A stretch of DNA of 64,000 nt from Anagrus nilaparvatae (lineage: Eukaryota; Arthropoda; Insecta; Hymenoptera; Mymaridae): assembly GCA_022575985.1 (NCBI GenBank), contig JAKSXM010000206.1:310001-374000 (forward strand), in the 5' to 3' direction. Shown here piece by piece: positions 38,167-50,454 of this stretch (the stretch's first letter is position 1; each line of letters starts with the position of its first letter). The position numbers and the translations under genes were made by a program. The notes beneath the pieces are model-generated. The model was not told where the DNA came from. It did not search any database and worked only from the letters and a program-made list of their open reading frames with translations.

Positions 38167-40046
38167 GGCTGATTTTAAAAATTTGACAAAATTAAAAAGT
38201 CTCAATTTATCAAACAATTATTTATTCTATATCGATGCGGGCGCTTTTCATCATTTGTGGAGCTTAGAAGATCTTATACTTTCCAAAAATTATATTTCAT
38301 CTGAAAATATGATTAGTAATGAAAATTCATCAAAATTATTTTATTATTGTCCAAATCTGAAAGAAATAGATTTATCATTCAATAATATAAGCTCTTTTAA
38401 TATTCAGTTAATATTGAAATTTTTGGTTATTCATAAAACATTTTTTATTGGTACCGTAAGTTTAAAATTTATTTCACCAAAAAATTAAACAAAGTTGGTT
38501 ACTTTCTAGAAATTATGTTCGACATTAAAATAACAAGACCTTTTTTTCAGACAAAATCAAATGTTGAAAAAAAATCCTCCATGAATGTGAATTTAAGTTC
38601 CAACAATATTTCGATACTTGAATTTCCAATTTTAAATTATTCCAATCCCAGTTATAATTTAACTAGGAGTATTAATGTAAATATTGAAAGGAATCCAATT
38701 CATTGTGGCTGCTCAGCTCGCAAATATTTGAAATATCTTAATCTACCTATCCGCCATCAATCAGATGGGCCTGTGAATCTCCTGAATTATGATTTGCATT
38801 GCTCTGGACCAAAAAGATACGATAGATTAAATTTAAGAAGCATTAAATATGATATTTTTCTATGTGAAGATAAAAACTTAGTTATTTACCCCGAAGATTT
38901 TTGTCAAAAATGTGACTGCTTGTTAAGACATTTTGACAAATATGTTATTTTAAATTGTTCATACGGACTGTTAAAAAAGTTACCAGAATATTTAACTTTA
39001 TCAGGAAATTATTCAGGCGTTGAATTGGATTTATCATCGAACAACTTAAAAATGCATCCTGATATGAAAAGAGAAGGATATAAAAACATCTTTAAGTTAA
39101 ATTTATTTAACAATAGCATATCTGAGATCAATGACACAATTCTCTCTCAAAATCTAAAGGTAATAATTTTATTTTATGCAGGACATTTATACTATAACAA
39201 GTAATGTTGTAAAAATTTTAGATTATCAATTTGTCAAAAAATAATTTGACTAACGTTGATGATAGGATATTTAATGAATTGAAGAAATCAACAACAATTT
39301 TGAAAATTGATAATAATCCCTTATTGTGCAAATGTTCCCTTTATCAATTCGTCACAACAAATAAACAAATCTTTTCTGAAGTAACTTGTTTAACAAAGAA
39401 TAATTTTGAAAAAAAAGTTATAAGTCTTGATACAGAAGAAATCTGCCCATCTTACACTCAATTAATAATCACTTTATGTATTATTGTATCGTTTTTAAGT
39501 ATCTTGACTGGTTGTCTGCTTGCATTATTTTTTCGTTACAAACTGCAAATTAAAATTTTCTTGTATTCAAAAAATCTTTGTCTTTGGTGGGTGACAGAAA
39601 ATGAAGATAATGATGACAAGGAATATGATGCTTTTATAAGTTTTTGTCACACTGACGAAGAATTTGTTATGAGTGAATTGGTCCCACGTTTAGAAAATGA
39701 ACAACATAAATATAGATTATGTATTCATACTCGCGATTGGTTAGCTGGTGACTGGATTCCAAGTAATATTATAAATTCTGTGAAAACCTCGCATCGAACC
39801 ATAATCATTTTGTCTCCTAATTTTCTGAAAAGTCATTGGGGTTTGATGGAATTCAGAGCTGCCTATAGTCAAATGATGAAGAGACGTACGAAAGTTATTA
39901 CAATACTCTTGAATGACATTGGTCCTTTAAAAAACCACGATTCAGAGATCAAGAATTACTTAGAAAATTATACGTACCTTGAATGGGGAGATAAATATTT
40001 TTGGAGAAAATTGATTTATGCTTTGCCACACTTAGAAAAATTTTAA
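38167..40046 (+). CDS. Toll receptor 3' exons: LRR, transmembrane, TIR
   Basis: Three exons, all open and in phase: 38167-38455 (LRRs), 38551-39159 (LRR, LRR-CT with HCGC...C...C, LRR-NT with CQKCDC...C, LRRs) and 39222-40046. Introns are 95 and 62 nt. The last exon holds a final LRR, LRR-CT (LLCKC...C...C), a membrane segment (LIITLCIIVSFLSILTGCLL) and a TIR domain. The TIR has box 1 YDAFISF, box 2 RDWLAGDWIP and the FW box (YFWRKL) near the C-terminal stop. This two-cysteine-cluster order is that of insect Toll receptors, which signal through MyD88-type adaptors to NF-kB factors. These exons belong to gene 2 by position, but its own 5' half is broken. Their 5' phase (0 at 38551, 2 at 38167) matches the donors of gene 1 exons 3 and 2. 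Confidence 0.88.
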
Positions 40047-40139
40047 TACAAGCACTTTTTAATCAACCAATTATTTCGGTATTGAAAAATATTAAAAGAC
40101 ATGATTTAACTTTAATTCTTTCATTAGTAATATAATTAG

Positions 40140-40145
40140 AATAAA
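40140..40145 (+). terminator. AATAAA polyadenylation signal, Toll gene 2
   Basis: AATAAA about 95 nt after the TAA stop at 40044-40046, a normal 3' UTR distance. Confidence 0.5.
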
Positions 40146-40564
40146 GATAATCCAAGTCACTGCTTAAAAAATTAAATGACTAAATAAATATTTTGCAATT
40201 TATTTAATTACCTATCCAATAAACTCCAATAGGTAAAATAGGCCATGCGAATGGGTAAATCAATATGTTTTACTCTTTCGCATTTGGTAAAACCAATTAA
40301 TTTGGATGAATATTATTCAAAATGGCCTCTAGGTAGATCAGAATAGAGGTAATAGACCTACTTACGAATGGCCGGGATGGGGTACCTTGAGCTGAAATAT
40401 AATCTTGGCAGCAGAAGGTGCATCTAGGAGGATCAGTGACTGGAGAGTAATGGATGAATACTCAGGTAGTGTTCATAACTACATCATTATTCTTAAAACA
40501 TCGTTTGCAGTTTTTTATCTATTAGCTTTAAATTTAAAATGTCCATAAAGAATTTTTATGAAAT

Positions 40565-40925
40565 TTTCAAGTCACTTATAAATTACTTGTTATTTACTTA
40601 TTATTCTTATAAGAACGAAAAAAAGAAAATTTAGAATTTTGAAAATATTTTAGAAAATTATTTCTTTTAATATTCACATTACTTCGAAATGGTTTAATAA
40701 TTATAGTTTTTTTATTAATTTAACTATATTTCACCATGTGTTTGATAATAAAATTTTATAGCTGAATGGTTAATGGTAAATTAAATGTTCGATATTTTTT
40801 AAATTCATAGAAAATAATTTAGCTATATACGTTTTTTATCAAAATAATATTAATAAGGAGAGATCTAAAGACTTCATTCTCCAAATCCTAAAAATTTCCG
40901 GATTCTAAAAGAAATTCTAAAAATG
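40565..40925 (+). repeat. Copy B of the direct duplication at 20545-21405
   Basis: The uninterrupted copy, in the same orientation as copy A. Anchors are TTATTCTTATAAGAACG, CATGTGTTTGATAATAAAAT, GAATGGTTAATGGTAAATTA and AGAGATCTAAAGACTTCATT. It starts about 520 bp after the Toll gene 2 stop. Confidence 0.65.
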
Positions 40926-40927
40926 TA

Positions 40928-41172
40928 CCCGGGAAAAAATCAATCATGTATCCCCATGTATGACCATGTATTAATATCTTCATACATGGCGATACATGGC
41001 CATATATCGATTATGTCTCTGTATGACTATATACTCCCATGTATGATCATACATGACAACATATAAGTTATTTTTAATTTATTTGAAAAAAAAAAAAATT
41101 ATTACCGGGATTCTAACCCGGGCCGCCGTCTCCATAATCAAACACTTAGCTGACTGAGCTAAATTCCTACTT
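40928..41172 (-). repeat. tRNA-derived SINE
   Basis: On the minus strand 41172-41098 resembles a tRNA: an A box-like TAGCTCAGTCAGCTAAG and a T arm CCGGG-TTAGAAT-CCCGG containing a B box-like GGTTAGAATCC. The acceptor arms do not pair, so it is not a working tRNA. Downstream is an A/T-rich joint and a body full of CATGTATG/CATACATG motifs (40945-41060). This layout (pol III head plus unrelated body) is that of a SINE. Confidence 0.65.
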
Positions 41173-41174
41173 GA

Positions 41175-42988
41175 ATATTTAATGTAATTTAATATATTTA
41201 TTCGTAATATTTTTTTTTCTAAATTTTAATCCATTATATAAAGATCGATGGAGATCTGAAGTTGCTTATATTCAACTTTTTATTCGCCTTCTGATTGGCC
41301 TAATTAAAATCGATTATTCGATTATATTTAAATTTATTATAAACATTGGTACATTATCAATATTGTATAAAATAAAAATATAATGATAAGAAAATATACA
41401 TTAATCATATAATTTAAATAGATTCTAAACATTTAAAGATTAATTAATAAACTAATGATTATTAAAAAATGTTTTTTTTATGAAAAATTTAAATAATTAG
41501 AGTTAATGATTTGTTTAAAAATTAAATTACACAAGAAATGAACCTACAAAAAAAAAGAGGTTAAAAGCCAAACTTGTATTATTTTTATAGACTTAATAAG
41601 GACTTATATCTTAGGGTTCTTTTGGTAGAAGAAAAAAAAATAAAATTAAGATTTAAAAATAATATAGGTATTTTTAAAAGAACCAAACAGTTTACACTTT
41701 TGCGATAAAAAGAATAAATATCATAAATTATGTTAAAATCTTGAAGCAATTAATGTGGTTGATTTGATATTATGAAATATTATTAAGAGAGGAAATTAAA
41801 TTATCAAATTCGTTAAATTCTTAAGCTTCTAGAATTGTTTTTCAATATTAAATAGAAAAATTTGAGCTAATTTTGCGATTTTTATTTTTCTACGCTCTAA
41901 ATAAAACTATAAAAAATAATTTTCATAAATAATGGGTATGTAAAATTTCCCACTGGAGATGATTCATCAGTTTTTTGGTAAACCCACGAGCAAAACCTAG
42001 AAAATTGGGAAAGCTAAAGAGAATTTTGAAATGCGAATTTCTAAAAAAGAGTTATTTATTTTTCTTCTAATTGGCCAAAAAGTTTTTATTTTCCCATAAA
42101 CTTTCTGTTGATAAGCAGTTTTTGGGGGATCCCTCTTACTCAATAACTCAAAAAACGATTTTAAATAACTATCCATATTCCAAAATTTTCTGGATTTTCG
42201 GTTAGGTGACAAAAAATCCGGAAAATGTAAAATTTTGTGAAAACTTTAAAATTTTAAATTTCTATTGAGATATTCATAGAAATTCAACCCCAAACAGATA
42301 TTAACAGATCCCGAAAATGAAGACTAATTAAGCAAGTTCAGAATTGGATTTAAAGTAGGCAAATTTTGAAAATCCTCAAATTAGCTTTTTTACAATTTTA
42401 TTCGATTCTCAAGATGCTGCTAAAATTGAAATAGGTGAACAAAAATATATAATCTATTCCACTAATGAAGTAAAAGACAAAAAAATAATGAAAACTTTCA
42501 TTCGATAATAAAAAACAGCACAAATTAAATTTTTTTTAGTAGGTATATAAATAAATTAACGTAAAAGGGGTAAAATAGATAAGTACTGCATTTTGAAGGT
42601 AAAAATATTTGAGAGTAATAAAAAAAATAGTATTTTTTATCAGCATAACCATAAATTTTATTTTAATCCCTGTGTAAAATTTTTACCATGATATGGCCTT
42701 AATTTATGGCCATCTGATTAAAGTTTAATCATTTTTTTTATGAATTTTTTTTTCATAAAATCGTTGCCTATGACCCTTACAAGACCGTAGCAAGTAAAAA
42801 TTAGCCATACCTTTTTTTTTGAGTTCATAAAAAGTATAAAAATAAAGTTTATTATATAAATAATATAATGTTGAATCTAACGATCATATGAAAGCTGTAA
42901 CTATTATACCTACAACATGTCGTTCAGGCTGGTATAGCTCTGCAAATAACATGATGTTTGATAAAAGTTACATACATTAAAAATAATA

Positions 42989-43025
<37 letters not shown>

Positions 43026-43780
43026 CATAAAGAATTATCTCTTTAGGGCTGGCATTGCTCCTCAAGGTCGATAATTCAAACTCTTAATTTAATTAAAGCT
43101 TCAAAATGCTTACACAAAATCATAGTAAAATGTTTTTGATAACAATGTTTCATCTCGGAAACACCTGATAGAATCATCAGTTAGGCTCAAGTGTTTTCTG
43201 CCTCATACAATGTTATTTTAAGAAATTCATTAATATTGACAGGAAAGAATTTGATTTCAAACTTAGTTTTAAGATGATAATTTAAATTAAATAACAATAT
43301 GAATAAGCGGTTAGTAACAATATGAATATATATGGACTAAGTAGTTAAACTTAGATATAAATAAAAATAGTTAATGTTAATAAATTAAAGAATTTAAATA
43401 TATTTTATAAATTTAATAGTAGGTTCATACCTTAACTAATTTATATAAATGCATATAAGCAGTTAAACTTAAAATAGATAATATTAGGTAGTAGGTTAAA
43501 TTAACATAAGAAGGTTTATGATATATGAATAGGTAGAGAAGCTTAAATCGTAATTTATGAAATTGAGAAATTAAGAGTAAATGAGTAAACATGAATGCAT
43601 AATAGTTAATTAGATTAAAACTAAATAACTAATTAATTTAGGTTAAATTAGCATAATCAATGGTTATAACAATTTAAGAAGTTAATTAATTCCACCTACA
43701 TACTAATCTGTATAAATTCCTTAAAATAAGAAACATTAGAAGTCATTTTAAAAATTTTACATTATATTATTTATATATAT
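41175..43780. other. Gene-free AT-rich region with dispersed repeats
   Basis: No supported gene. 41990-42140 (AGCAAAACCTAGAAAATTGGG..., TTTTCCCATAAACTTTCTG) is a diverged relative of 63690-63820. A pure A30 run lies at 42994-43023. 43260-43780 is repetitive TTAAATTA-type DNA. Confidence 0.45.
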
Positions 43781-43782
43781 TA

Positions 43783-44470
43783 GGGTGATTCAAAAAAAAA
43801 AAAAAGTGCTTGAAATTAGCTCCTCATGGAGTATGTTATTGTATACATGATACCAAGATATCATGGCAAATTTCAGCCCATTTGGTGACGTTTTAGAGGT
43901 CGCGCAAGTCGCTAGTAGCTTTTTCAAAATTGAAAAACGAGGGCGACTCACAACAGTTAGACAAAATTTTTTTAAAAGGCTTAAATTATGCTCAAGGGTA
44001 CGTTTTTTTGGTTGCTGGTTCAAAAATCATGGTCCCAGAACACAAAAATGTATTAAACACCCCTAAATCTACGAAAAACGCCCTTTTTAGAGGGTAATTT
44101 TCGCAATATTTGCTAAAAATTCATTAATAACGAATGACAGACTGTTATCTTTAATAGTTCTCTGAAAATATGATTTACTGATTCCATGTTATCTTCAAAT
44201 AAAGCCTTTTACTCCATAAAACCCCTATATTAAGGTTTCAGTTAGCCCAAAATAAGGGTTGAACTACCCCAAAAATCACCAAAAATTTAAAAAATTTGTT
44301 AAATTTTATGTTTATTACAATAAATGCTTATTTTTTATATAAAATATGATTAATTTGCAGAAAAAATATCATATACAACCCCTAGAAATAAAAACCAGCT
44401 CTTATAATGCACTAATAATTTTTTAATAAATTATTATTAAATTTAAAGGTTAAAATAAAATATGGGGGTG
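43783..44470. repeat. Unidentified repeat beginning AGGGTGATTCAAAAAA
   Basis: A GC-richer block with overlapping short open frames on both strands, none with a recognisable product or codon bias. The AGGGTGATTC start followed by an A run suggests a transposon end, but no partner end was found. Confidence 0.3.
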
Positions 44471-44507
44471 GTTTTAATCCCTGATGCCCTGGGCCATACG
44501 CGCACGC

Positions 44508-44572
44508 ATTTTTTCAATCTCTCTATCTCTTTCTTTACTCTCGTTTCTCTCTCGTTTCTCTCTTTATTTAAA
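44508..44572 (+). repeat. CT-rich microsatellite
   Basis: Interrupted (TCTC)/(TTTC) tract: ATCTCTCTATCTCTTTC then CTCGTTTCTCTCTCGTTTCT. It is adjacent to GGGCCATACGCGCACGC. Confidence 0.7.
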
Positions 44573-44734
44573 ACTTTATATATAAAATAATAATAATAAT
44601 AATGCCTTATATTTTAACTATATTGTATAATAATAATTTGCCTTAAAATAATTTACAAAGTGACGGCTCCCGTCACAGAGGGTATTGCTTCTCAATTATG
44701 TTTTTGTGTTTTTTAGTAATGTTTAGGTAGTGTT

Positions 44735-45300
44735 TATACTCCAGTTAAAATACGGGGGGGGGGGTATTTTTACTGGTGAACATGAGATTTGCTTTCGCCC
44801 GTAAAGGGGGTGATTTTGCTATTTTCGCACTTTGAGCAACCAGGATATGTCCATGTAGGTTTTGTGGGTCTTTAATCAAGAATTTCGACTCCTTTTTCAT
44901 AAATATTCAATATTTCACCCTTAAAAATTTAGAGCTAATAATACTAAGAATTATCAGCATTATAATAAAGAGGCATGTTTTGGCTGCAAAATAGCGTAAA
45001 CAAGGCATCTTTTTTATGTTTCTACCCTTTTTACACCTTTTCTGAAAAGTTGCACACCAAAAATGATCATAAAACTGAATAGCTAATAAGATTAAGACAA
45101 GAAACTATTTTTTTTAATTTTTACTCCAGTCAAATCGCGGAAATAGGAGGGTTTTAAGCTACTATCCTTCGCCAGATATTTTCCAGTTTAGGTTTTTTGG
45201 GTTCCTGATCCGAAATTTCAGCATATTTTCTATGAGAAATTGGTAGTATGACTCTTTTAAAATAACAAAAAACTAACCCAAAAACGGAATCTGTAACTTA
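44735..45300 (+). repeat. Two tandem diverged copies of the ACTCCAGT(C/T)AAA repeat
   Basis: Copies begin at about 44738 (ACTCCAGTTAAAATACGGGG) and 45122 (ACTCCAGTCAAATCGCGG). Each is followed by an ACTGG or CCAG segment, a TAGGTTTT(T/G)TGGGT block and a phrase ending AATTTCGACTCC or GAAATTTCAGCAT. A third copy is at 32910. Confidence 0.5.
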
Positions 45301-46056
45301 AAATATATAAAAATTTTTAGAGAAAGTTTTTGCAAACTTAAAAAAACGAAGAAACTAAACAATCAAATCTTGGCACTTTAAGTTTGAATACATCAAAAAT
45401 GACACTTTTAGGGAGAATCTTTGCAAATTTAAAGATGAAGCGAAAATTATTTTAGGCAGATTTACCACATTCATGACCAACGACCAAAAAACCTATGCAA
45501 ACCAAATATAGACACTCTAATCTGCAAATGCAGTTTTTAAAAATTTCAGAAAGAAGTCCTGATTCTTTATAGAAAAGGCCCCGATTTTTATAATAAAATC
45601 TAATGTTAAACTCCAAATCTTATTTTTAATTAATTATTCCTTGTAAGCAATCTGTATTTACTAAAAGAATAGATTAAAGACTAAAGTGAGAAAAAAAACG
45701 CATTCTTTAACCTACAAATTTCTAGCATTTTTCCTATTTTAAATATTTTCCGGTGACTTATATTTAAAAAAAGTTATCCCGAATTATAAGAAATTCAATA
45801 TTTAACATAAATATGAAGGTTCTACTTGGCAAAACTCACAAAATTGGTGAGACCAAATGTGACGGTCACCCAGGGGGGTGAGTAGTTGAGGTTCTTTTCG
45901 TACACTGACTACTGGACACAATGTAATAGGGTTAGGTAGAAATAAGTACACTTATTAATTTTATGAAAATTACATAACAAAATAATGTTCTTTATAAAAA
46001 AATAAATGTCTACGATGTGTTATAAATTTAATCACAATTTGTCCTTTTAATTATTA
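45301..46056. other. Unassigned repeat-like DNA
   Basis: No gene seen. A GC-richer piece lies at 45850-45900 (TGTGACGGTCACCCAGG). Otherwise AT-rich. Confidence 0.35.
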
Positions 46057-47560
46057 CTAGTGGACAAGCCCCCTGCGCGCTGAAGCGCGCCAACCCCCGC
46101 AGATCATATTTCATGTTTAATCGAAATAAAACTGTAGTTTAATTCACAAATAAAAACAATTGTAGAGTGAGATGTCAATTTCAAATAATGAAATTTTTCC
46201 ATGATTTTCATAAAACATTATTATTTTTATTTTCAAAATTTATCTCAAGAAAAAAATATTGCATTATTGCCAAAACCCTTTTTATCCCTCAAAATAAATT
46301 TTTCTTTTGTTCTGGATGGCGAAATTTTTTAATAGGATGACAAAATACTCGAATTAATTTTCATATGTTATTATACAAATATAACTAATTTTCTATCTAA
46401 ACACTTTTCATTAAAATTTATAATTATTTTTACAGTTTATATTATTTTTATTATAAATTAAAAAATTAATATTTCCATTTGTCTACAAATTTGTATACAG
46501 CGCGCCGCTAACACTACAGAATATCTATGAAACGAACAAATAGAAAAAGATGACGAAATTTATAGGAGATTATATAATAAAAAATTTATTGCACTTTTTA
46601 TTTCCGTATTTTTTACACAAAATTTTATTAATAATTAAGTATTTTAAGAGGCGACCGGAGTTTGCGTAACTGACGCGTCACAAGTACAGTTTTTTGTATT
46701 AATAAAAAAATTGGATAATTATTTTAAAAAAAACGCTTCGTACCGAGCTGTAACATACGATTACCTAAAACTTGAGGCAAAAAAAAATTTATTTTATAAA
46801 AAACTGAAAGCCTAACATGGGTTAGCAATTATACAATATTACCCATGCTGAGCTTTCAGTTTTTTATAAAATAAATTTTTTTTTGCCTCAAATTTTAGGT
46901 AATCGTATGTTACAGCTCGGTACGAAGCGTTTTTTTAAAAATAATTATCAAATTTTTTTATTAATACAAAAAACCGAGAAAAACTGTACTTGTGACGCGT
47001 CAGTTACGCCAAACTTCGGCGTCCTCTTAAAAGATAATAAAAATTAGAACTAATGAAATGAATAATGAAAAAATCAGCGCAATCAATTACTACTCGAATA
47101 AATTAGTTAATTAATTTGATAGTTTATAATAATAAATTAAAAAATTAATATTTAAAATTGATTTGCAAATTTTTTATACAGCGCGCGGCAGATACTGCAG
47201 AGCAAAAATGAATCAATTAACATAAAATTGAAGACGAAATTTTTAGAAGATTATATAATAAAATAATAAAAATACTATATTTCTTATTTATATTTAATTT
47301 TAATGAAAAATACACAAAATTTTATTAATAAATAATTATATTAAAATATTAAATAATAATAAAAATTAAATAATACGCGAGAGATTATGTGACAGAGAAC
47401 TTCTTGTATTCTATACCGCAAGCATCCAATAAAAAAAAATTCACGCACATGATAAATTTGACGCGACCAATCAAAACACGAATAAATCGAGGATAAAATT
47501 CTGATGATATTTCTCCTTTAGAGTTATAAATTTTAACAAATATAAATTCACTTAGAACTA
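46057..47560 (-). mobile_element. Helitron-like element, 3' end at 46057
   Basis: The minus-strand end has a perfect hairpin GCGCGCTTCAGCGCGC, then AGGGGGCTTGTCCACTAG followed by T, as in the 31948 copy. The interior is shared with that copy (AATAAAACTGTAGTTTAATT, GAGATGTCAATTTCAAATAA, AAGACGAAATTTTTAGA). An internal TACAGCGCGC(C/G)GC segment is duplicated (46496-46508 and 47175-47188), and a MITE interrupts the element. The 5' end is not defined. Confidence 0.6.
46648..47026. mobile_element. 379-bp foldback MITE flanked by TTAA
   Basis: The outer ends GAGGCGACCGGAGTTTGCGT and its near-mirror ending GGCGTCCTC are flanked by TTAA on each side (46644-46647, 47027-47030), the piggyBac-type target duplication. 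The arms pair almost throughout (ACTGACGCGTCACAAGTACA, CGCTTCGTACCGAGCTGTAA) around a short loop near 46820. It is inserted inside the Helitron-like element. Confidence 0.75.
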
Positions 47561-47694
47561 TAATACAATTTATGATTAATTACAATATAATTTTATTAAA
47601 TAAATTGAAAAGCAAGCATAAGCGAAAAAATTATGTATAAAAAAAAAGAAACTAAAATAATAATGCGTAAGCGTACAAGCTAAAGCAATTAAAA

Positions 47695-47925
47695 ATACAG
47701 TGCCACTCGGAGAGCCAAGTGGATTGACGCCTTGAGAGGTTAACCAGCTCAAGGTGTTCCAGCTTGGGGAATTGCCAACTGGAAAATAGTCAAGAGTGGG
47801 TAACAAACCCTTAACAGAGTGCCTCTCAGGAGGACCAAGAAGATTGACGATTCGAGAAATTGACCAGCTTAAAAAGTCCCAACTTGGTTACCTACCAAGA
47901 GGAAAAAGGACAGGAGTGGATTAAA
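47695..47925 (+). repeat. Two-copy direct repeat, about 117 bp, GC-richer
   Basis: 47699-47815 and 47816-47932 align throughout: CAGTGCCACTCGGAGAGCCA against CAGAGTGCCTCTCAGGAGGA, and AGGTTAACCAGCTCAAGG against GAAATTGACCAGCTTAAA. Both end in AGGAGTGG/AGAGTGGG. Both copies contain TTGACCAGC/TTAACCAGC, close to the satellite unit that starts just after, so this may be an ancestral or boundary segment of the array. Confidence 0.6.
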
Positions 47926-50045
47926 TTATAGAATATTAGATTTAAAAGACCAGATTTAGTTGTCCACATTTGTGTGACCTCATTTAGTTGACCACACTAT
48001 ATATTTAGCTGCATATCCTTTTTCTTATCAATATAAATTATAGATCTGAAGTGTCAAAAGGTAACTTGTCTTGTGATTTTCCTTTTTGAGGTTCACCCGA
48101 CCACTCTTGATTGACCACATTAAGTTGACCACATTTTGTTGACCAGATTTAGTTGACCAGACTCTATATATTTAGCTGCATATCGTTTTCTTATCATTAT
48201 AAATTGTAGCTCTGCAGTGTCAATAGGTAAATTGTCTTGTGATTATCATTTTTGATATTCACCGAACCACTTTTGGTTGACCACATTTAATTGACCACAT
48301 TTAGTTGACCAGATTTAGTTGAATACATTTAGTAGACCAGATTTAGTTGAGCACAATTTGTTGAACAGATTTAGTTGACCAGATTTAGTTGAACACATTA
48401 AGTTAATCAGATTTAGTTACTTTTTTTCTTCAAACATTTTTATGTTCAATTTATTTTGTTCAAAAATTTCTATGCTCAACTTTTTTTGTTCATTTTTTTC
48501 TGTTCAACTCATCTTTGTTCACTTTTTTTACTGGTCAAAAAAAATGGCGTCAAATTGTCTTTTGATTTTCACTTATGATGTTCACCCGACTACTCTTGAT
48601 TGACCAGAATTAGTTGACCAGATTTAGTTGACCACATTTTGTTAACCAGATTTATTTGACCACATTTTCTTGACCACATTTAGTTGACCAGATTTTGTTG
48701 ACCAGATTTACTTGACCAGAGTCTATATATTTAGCTGCATATCCTTTTTCTTATCATTATAAAATGTAGCTCCGAAGTGTCAACTGGTAATGTATCGACG
48801 CCATTTTTTTGTCAAAAAATTTTGGTCAACTTTTTTTGTTCAAAAATTTTTATGTTCAATTAATTTTGTTCAAAAATTTCTATGTTCAACAATTTTTGTT
48901 CATTTTTTTCTGTTAAACTCATCTTTGTTCACAATTTTTTTTGGTAACAAAAAATGGCGACAAATTGTCTTTTGATTTTCACTTATGATGTTCACCCGAC
49001 TACTCTTGGTTGACCAGATTTAGTTGACCAGATTGTTTTGACCACATTTTGTTGACCAGATTTGTTTGACCACATTTAGTTGACCAGATTTAGTTGACAA
49101 CATTTATTTGACCATATATACTTGACCAGATTTAGTTGATCAGATTTAGTTGACCAGATTTAGTTGAACACATTTTGTTAACCACTTTTTGTTGACCAGA
49201 TTTAGTTTACCACATTAATTCAAAAAATTTTGGTGTACTGTATTTGTTCAAAAATTTTTATGTTCAATTTATTTTGTTCAAAAATTTCTATGTTCAACTT
49301 TTTTTTCTGTTCAACTCAACTTTGTTCACTTTTTTTTCTGGTCAAAAAAAATGGCGTCAAATTGTCTTTTGAATTTCACTTATGATGTTCACCCGACTAC
49401 TCTTGGTTGACCAGATTTAGTTGACCAGATTGTTTTGACCACATTTTGTTGACCACATTTACTTGACCACATTTGCTTGACCAGAATTAGTTGACAAGAT
49501 TTAGTTGACTACATTTAGTTGAACACCTTTTGTTAACCACTTTTTGTTGACCAGATTTATTTGACCAGATTTAGTTGACCAGATTTAGTTGACCACATTT
49601 TGTTGACCAGATTTAGTTGATCAGATTTAATTGACAACCTTTTGTTGACCAGATTTATTTACGAGATTTTTTTGACCAGATTTAGTTGACCACATTTTGT
49701 TAAACACATTTTATTGACCAGATTTAGTTGACCAGATTTAATTGACCACATTTAGTTGACCAGATTTTGTTGACCAGATTTATTTGACCACACTCTATAT
49801 ATTTAGCTGCATATCCTTAGTCTTATCATTATAAATTGAACCTTTGAAGTCTCAACAGGTAAATTGACTTGTGATTTTAACTTTTGATGTTCACCCGATC
49901 ACTCTTGGTTGACCAGAATTAGTTGACCACACTCTATAAATACAGCTGCATAACCATTTTCTCATCATTATAAATTGTACCTTTGAAGGGTCAACAGTTA
50001 AATTGACTTGTGATTTTCACTTTTGATGTTTTGACCACATTTTGT

Positions 50046-50454
50046 GACGCCATTTTTTTTGACCAGAAAAAAAAGTGAACAAAGAAAAAGTGAACAAAGA
50101 GTTGAACAGAAAAAAATGAACAAAAAAAGTTGAACATAGAAATTTTTGAACAAAAAAAGTTGACCAAAATTTTTTGACAAAAAAAAAAATAAAAAATTAA
50201 TGAAAAAATGAAAATAAGAAGTTGAACATAGAAATTTATAAGTTGAGCAAACTTAAAAAAATGAAAAAACTTGAAAATTTCTATGTTCAACTTCTTATTT
50301 TCATTTTTTCATTAATTTTTTATTTTTTTTTTTGTCAACAAATTTTGGTCAACTTTTTTTGTTCAAAAATTTCTATGTTCAACTTTTTTTGTTCACTTTT
50401 TTCTGTTCAACTCATCTTTGTTCACTTTTTTTTCTGGTCAAAAAAAATGGCGTC
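50046..50454. mobile_element. 409-bp palindromic element with 8-bp target duplication
   Basis: Bounded by GACGCCATTTTTTTTGACC and its exact complement GGTCAAAAAAAATGGCGTC. Flanked by the direct repeat CATTTTGT (50038-50045 and 50455-50462), which belongs to the satellite and is present once at unoccupied sites. The arms are near-perfect around a centre near 50250. An 8-bp duplication fits hAT, P or Merlin-type insertion; the family is not resolved. The satellite's C module is clearly one arm of this element. Confidence 0.85.

Noticed and set aside
41098..41172. A functional tRNA gene
   Set aside because: The T arm and A box are present, but acceptor and D stems do not pair; a SINE head fits better.
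43790..44066. Overlapping open frames on both strands (77 and 67 codons)
   Set aside because: No domain, no splice context and repeat-like surroundings.
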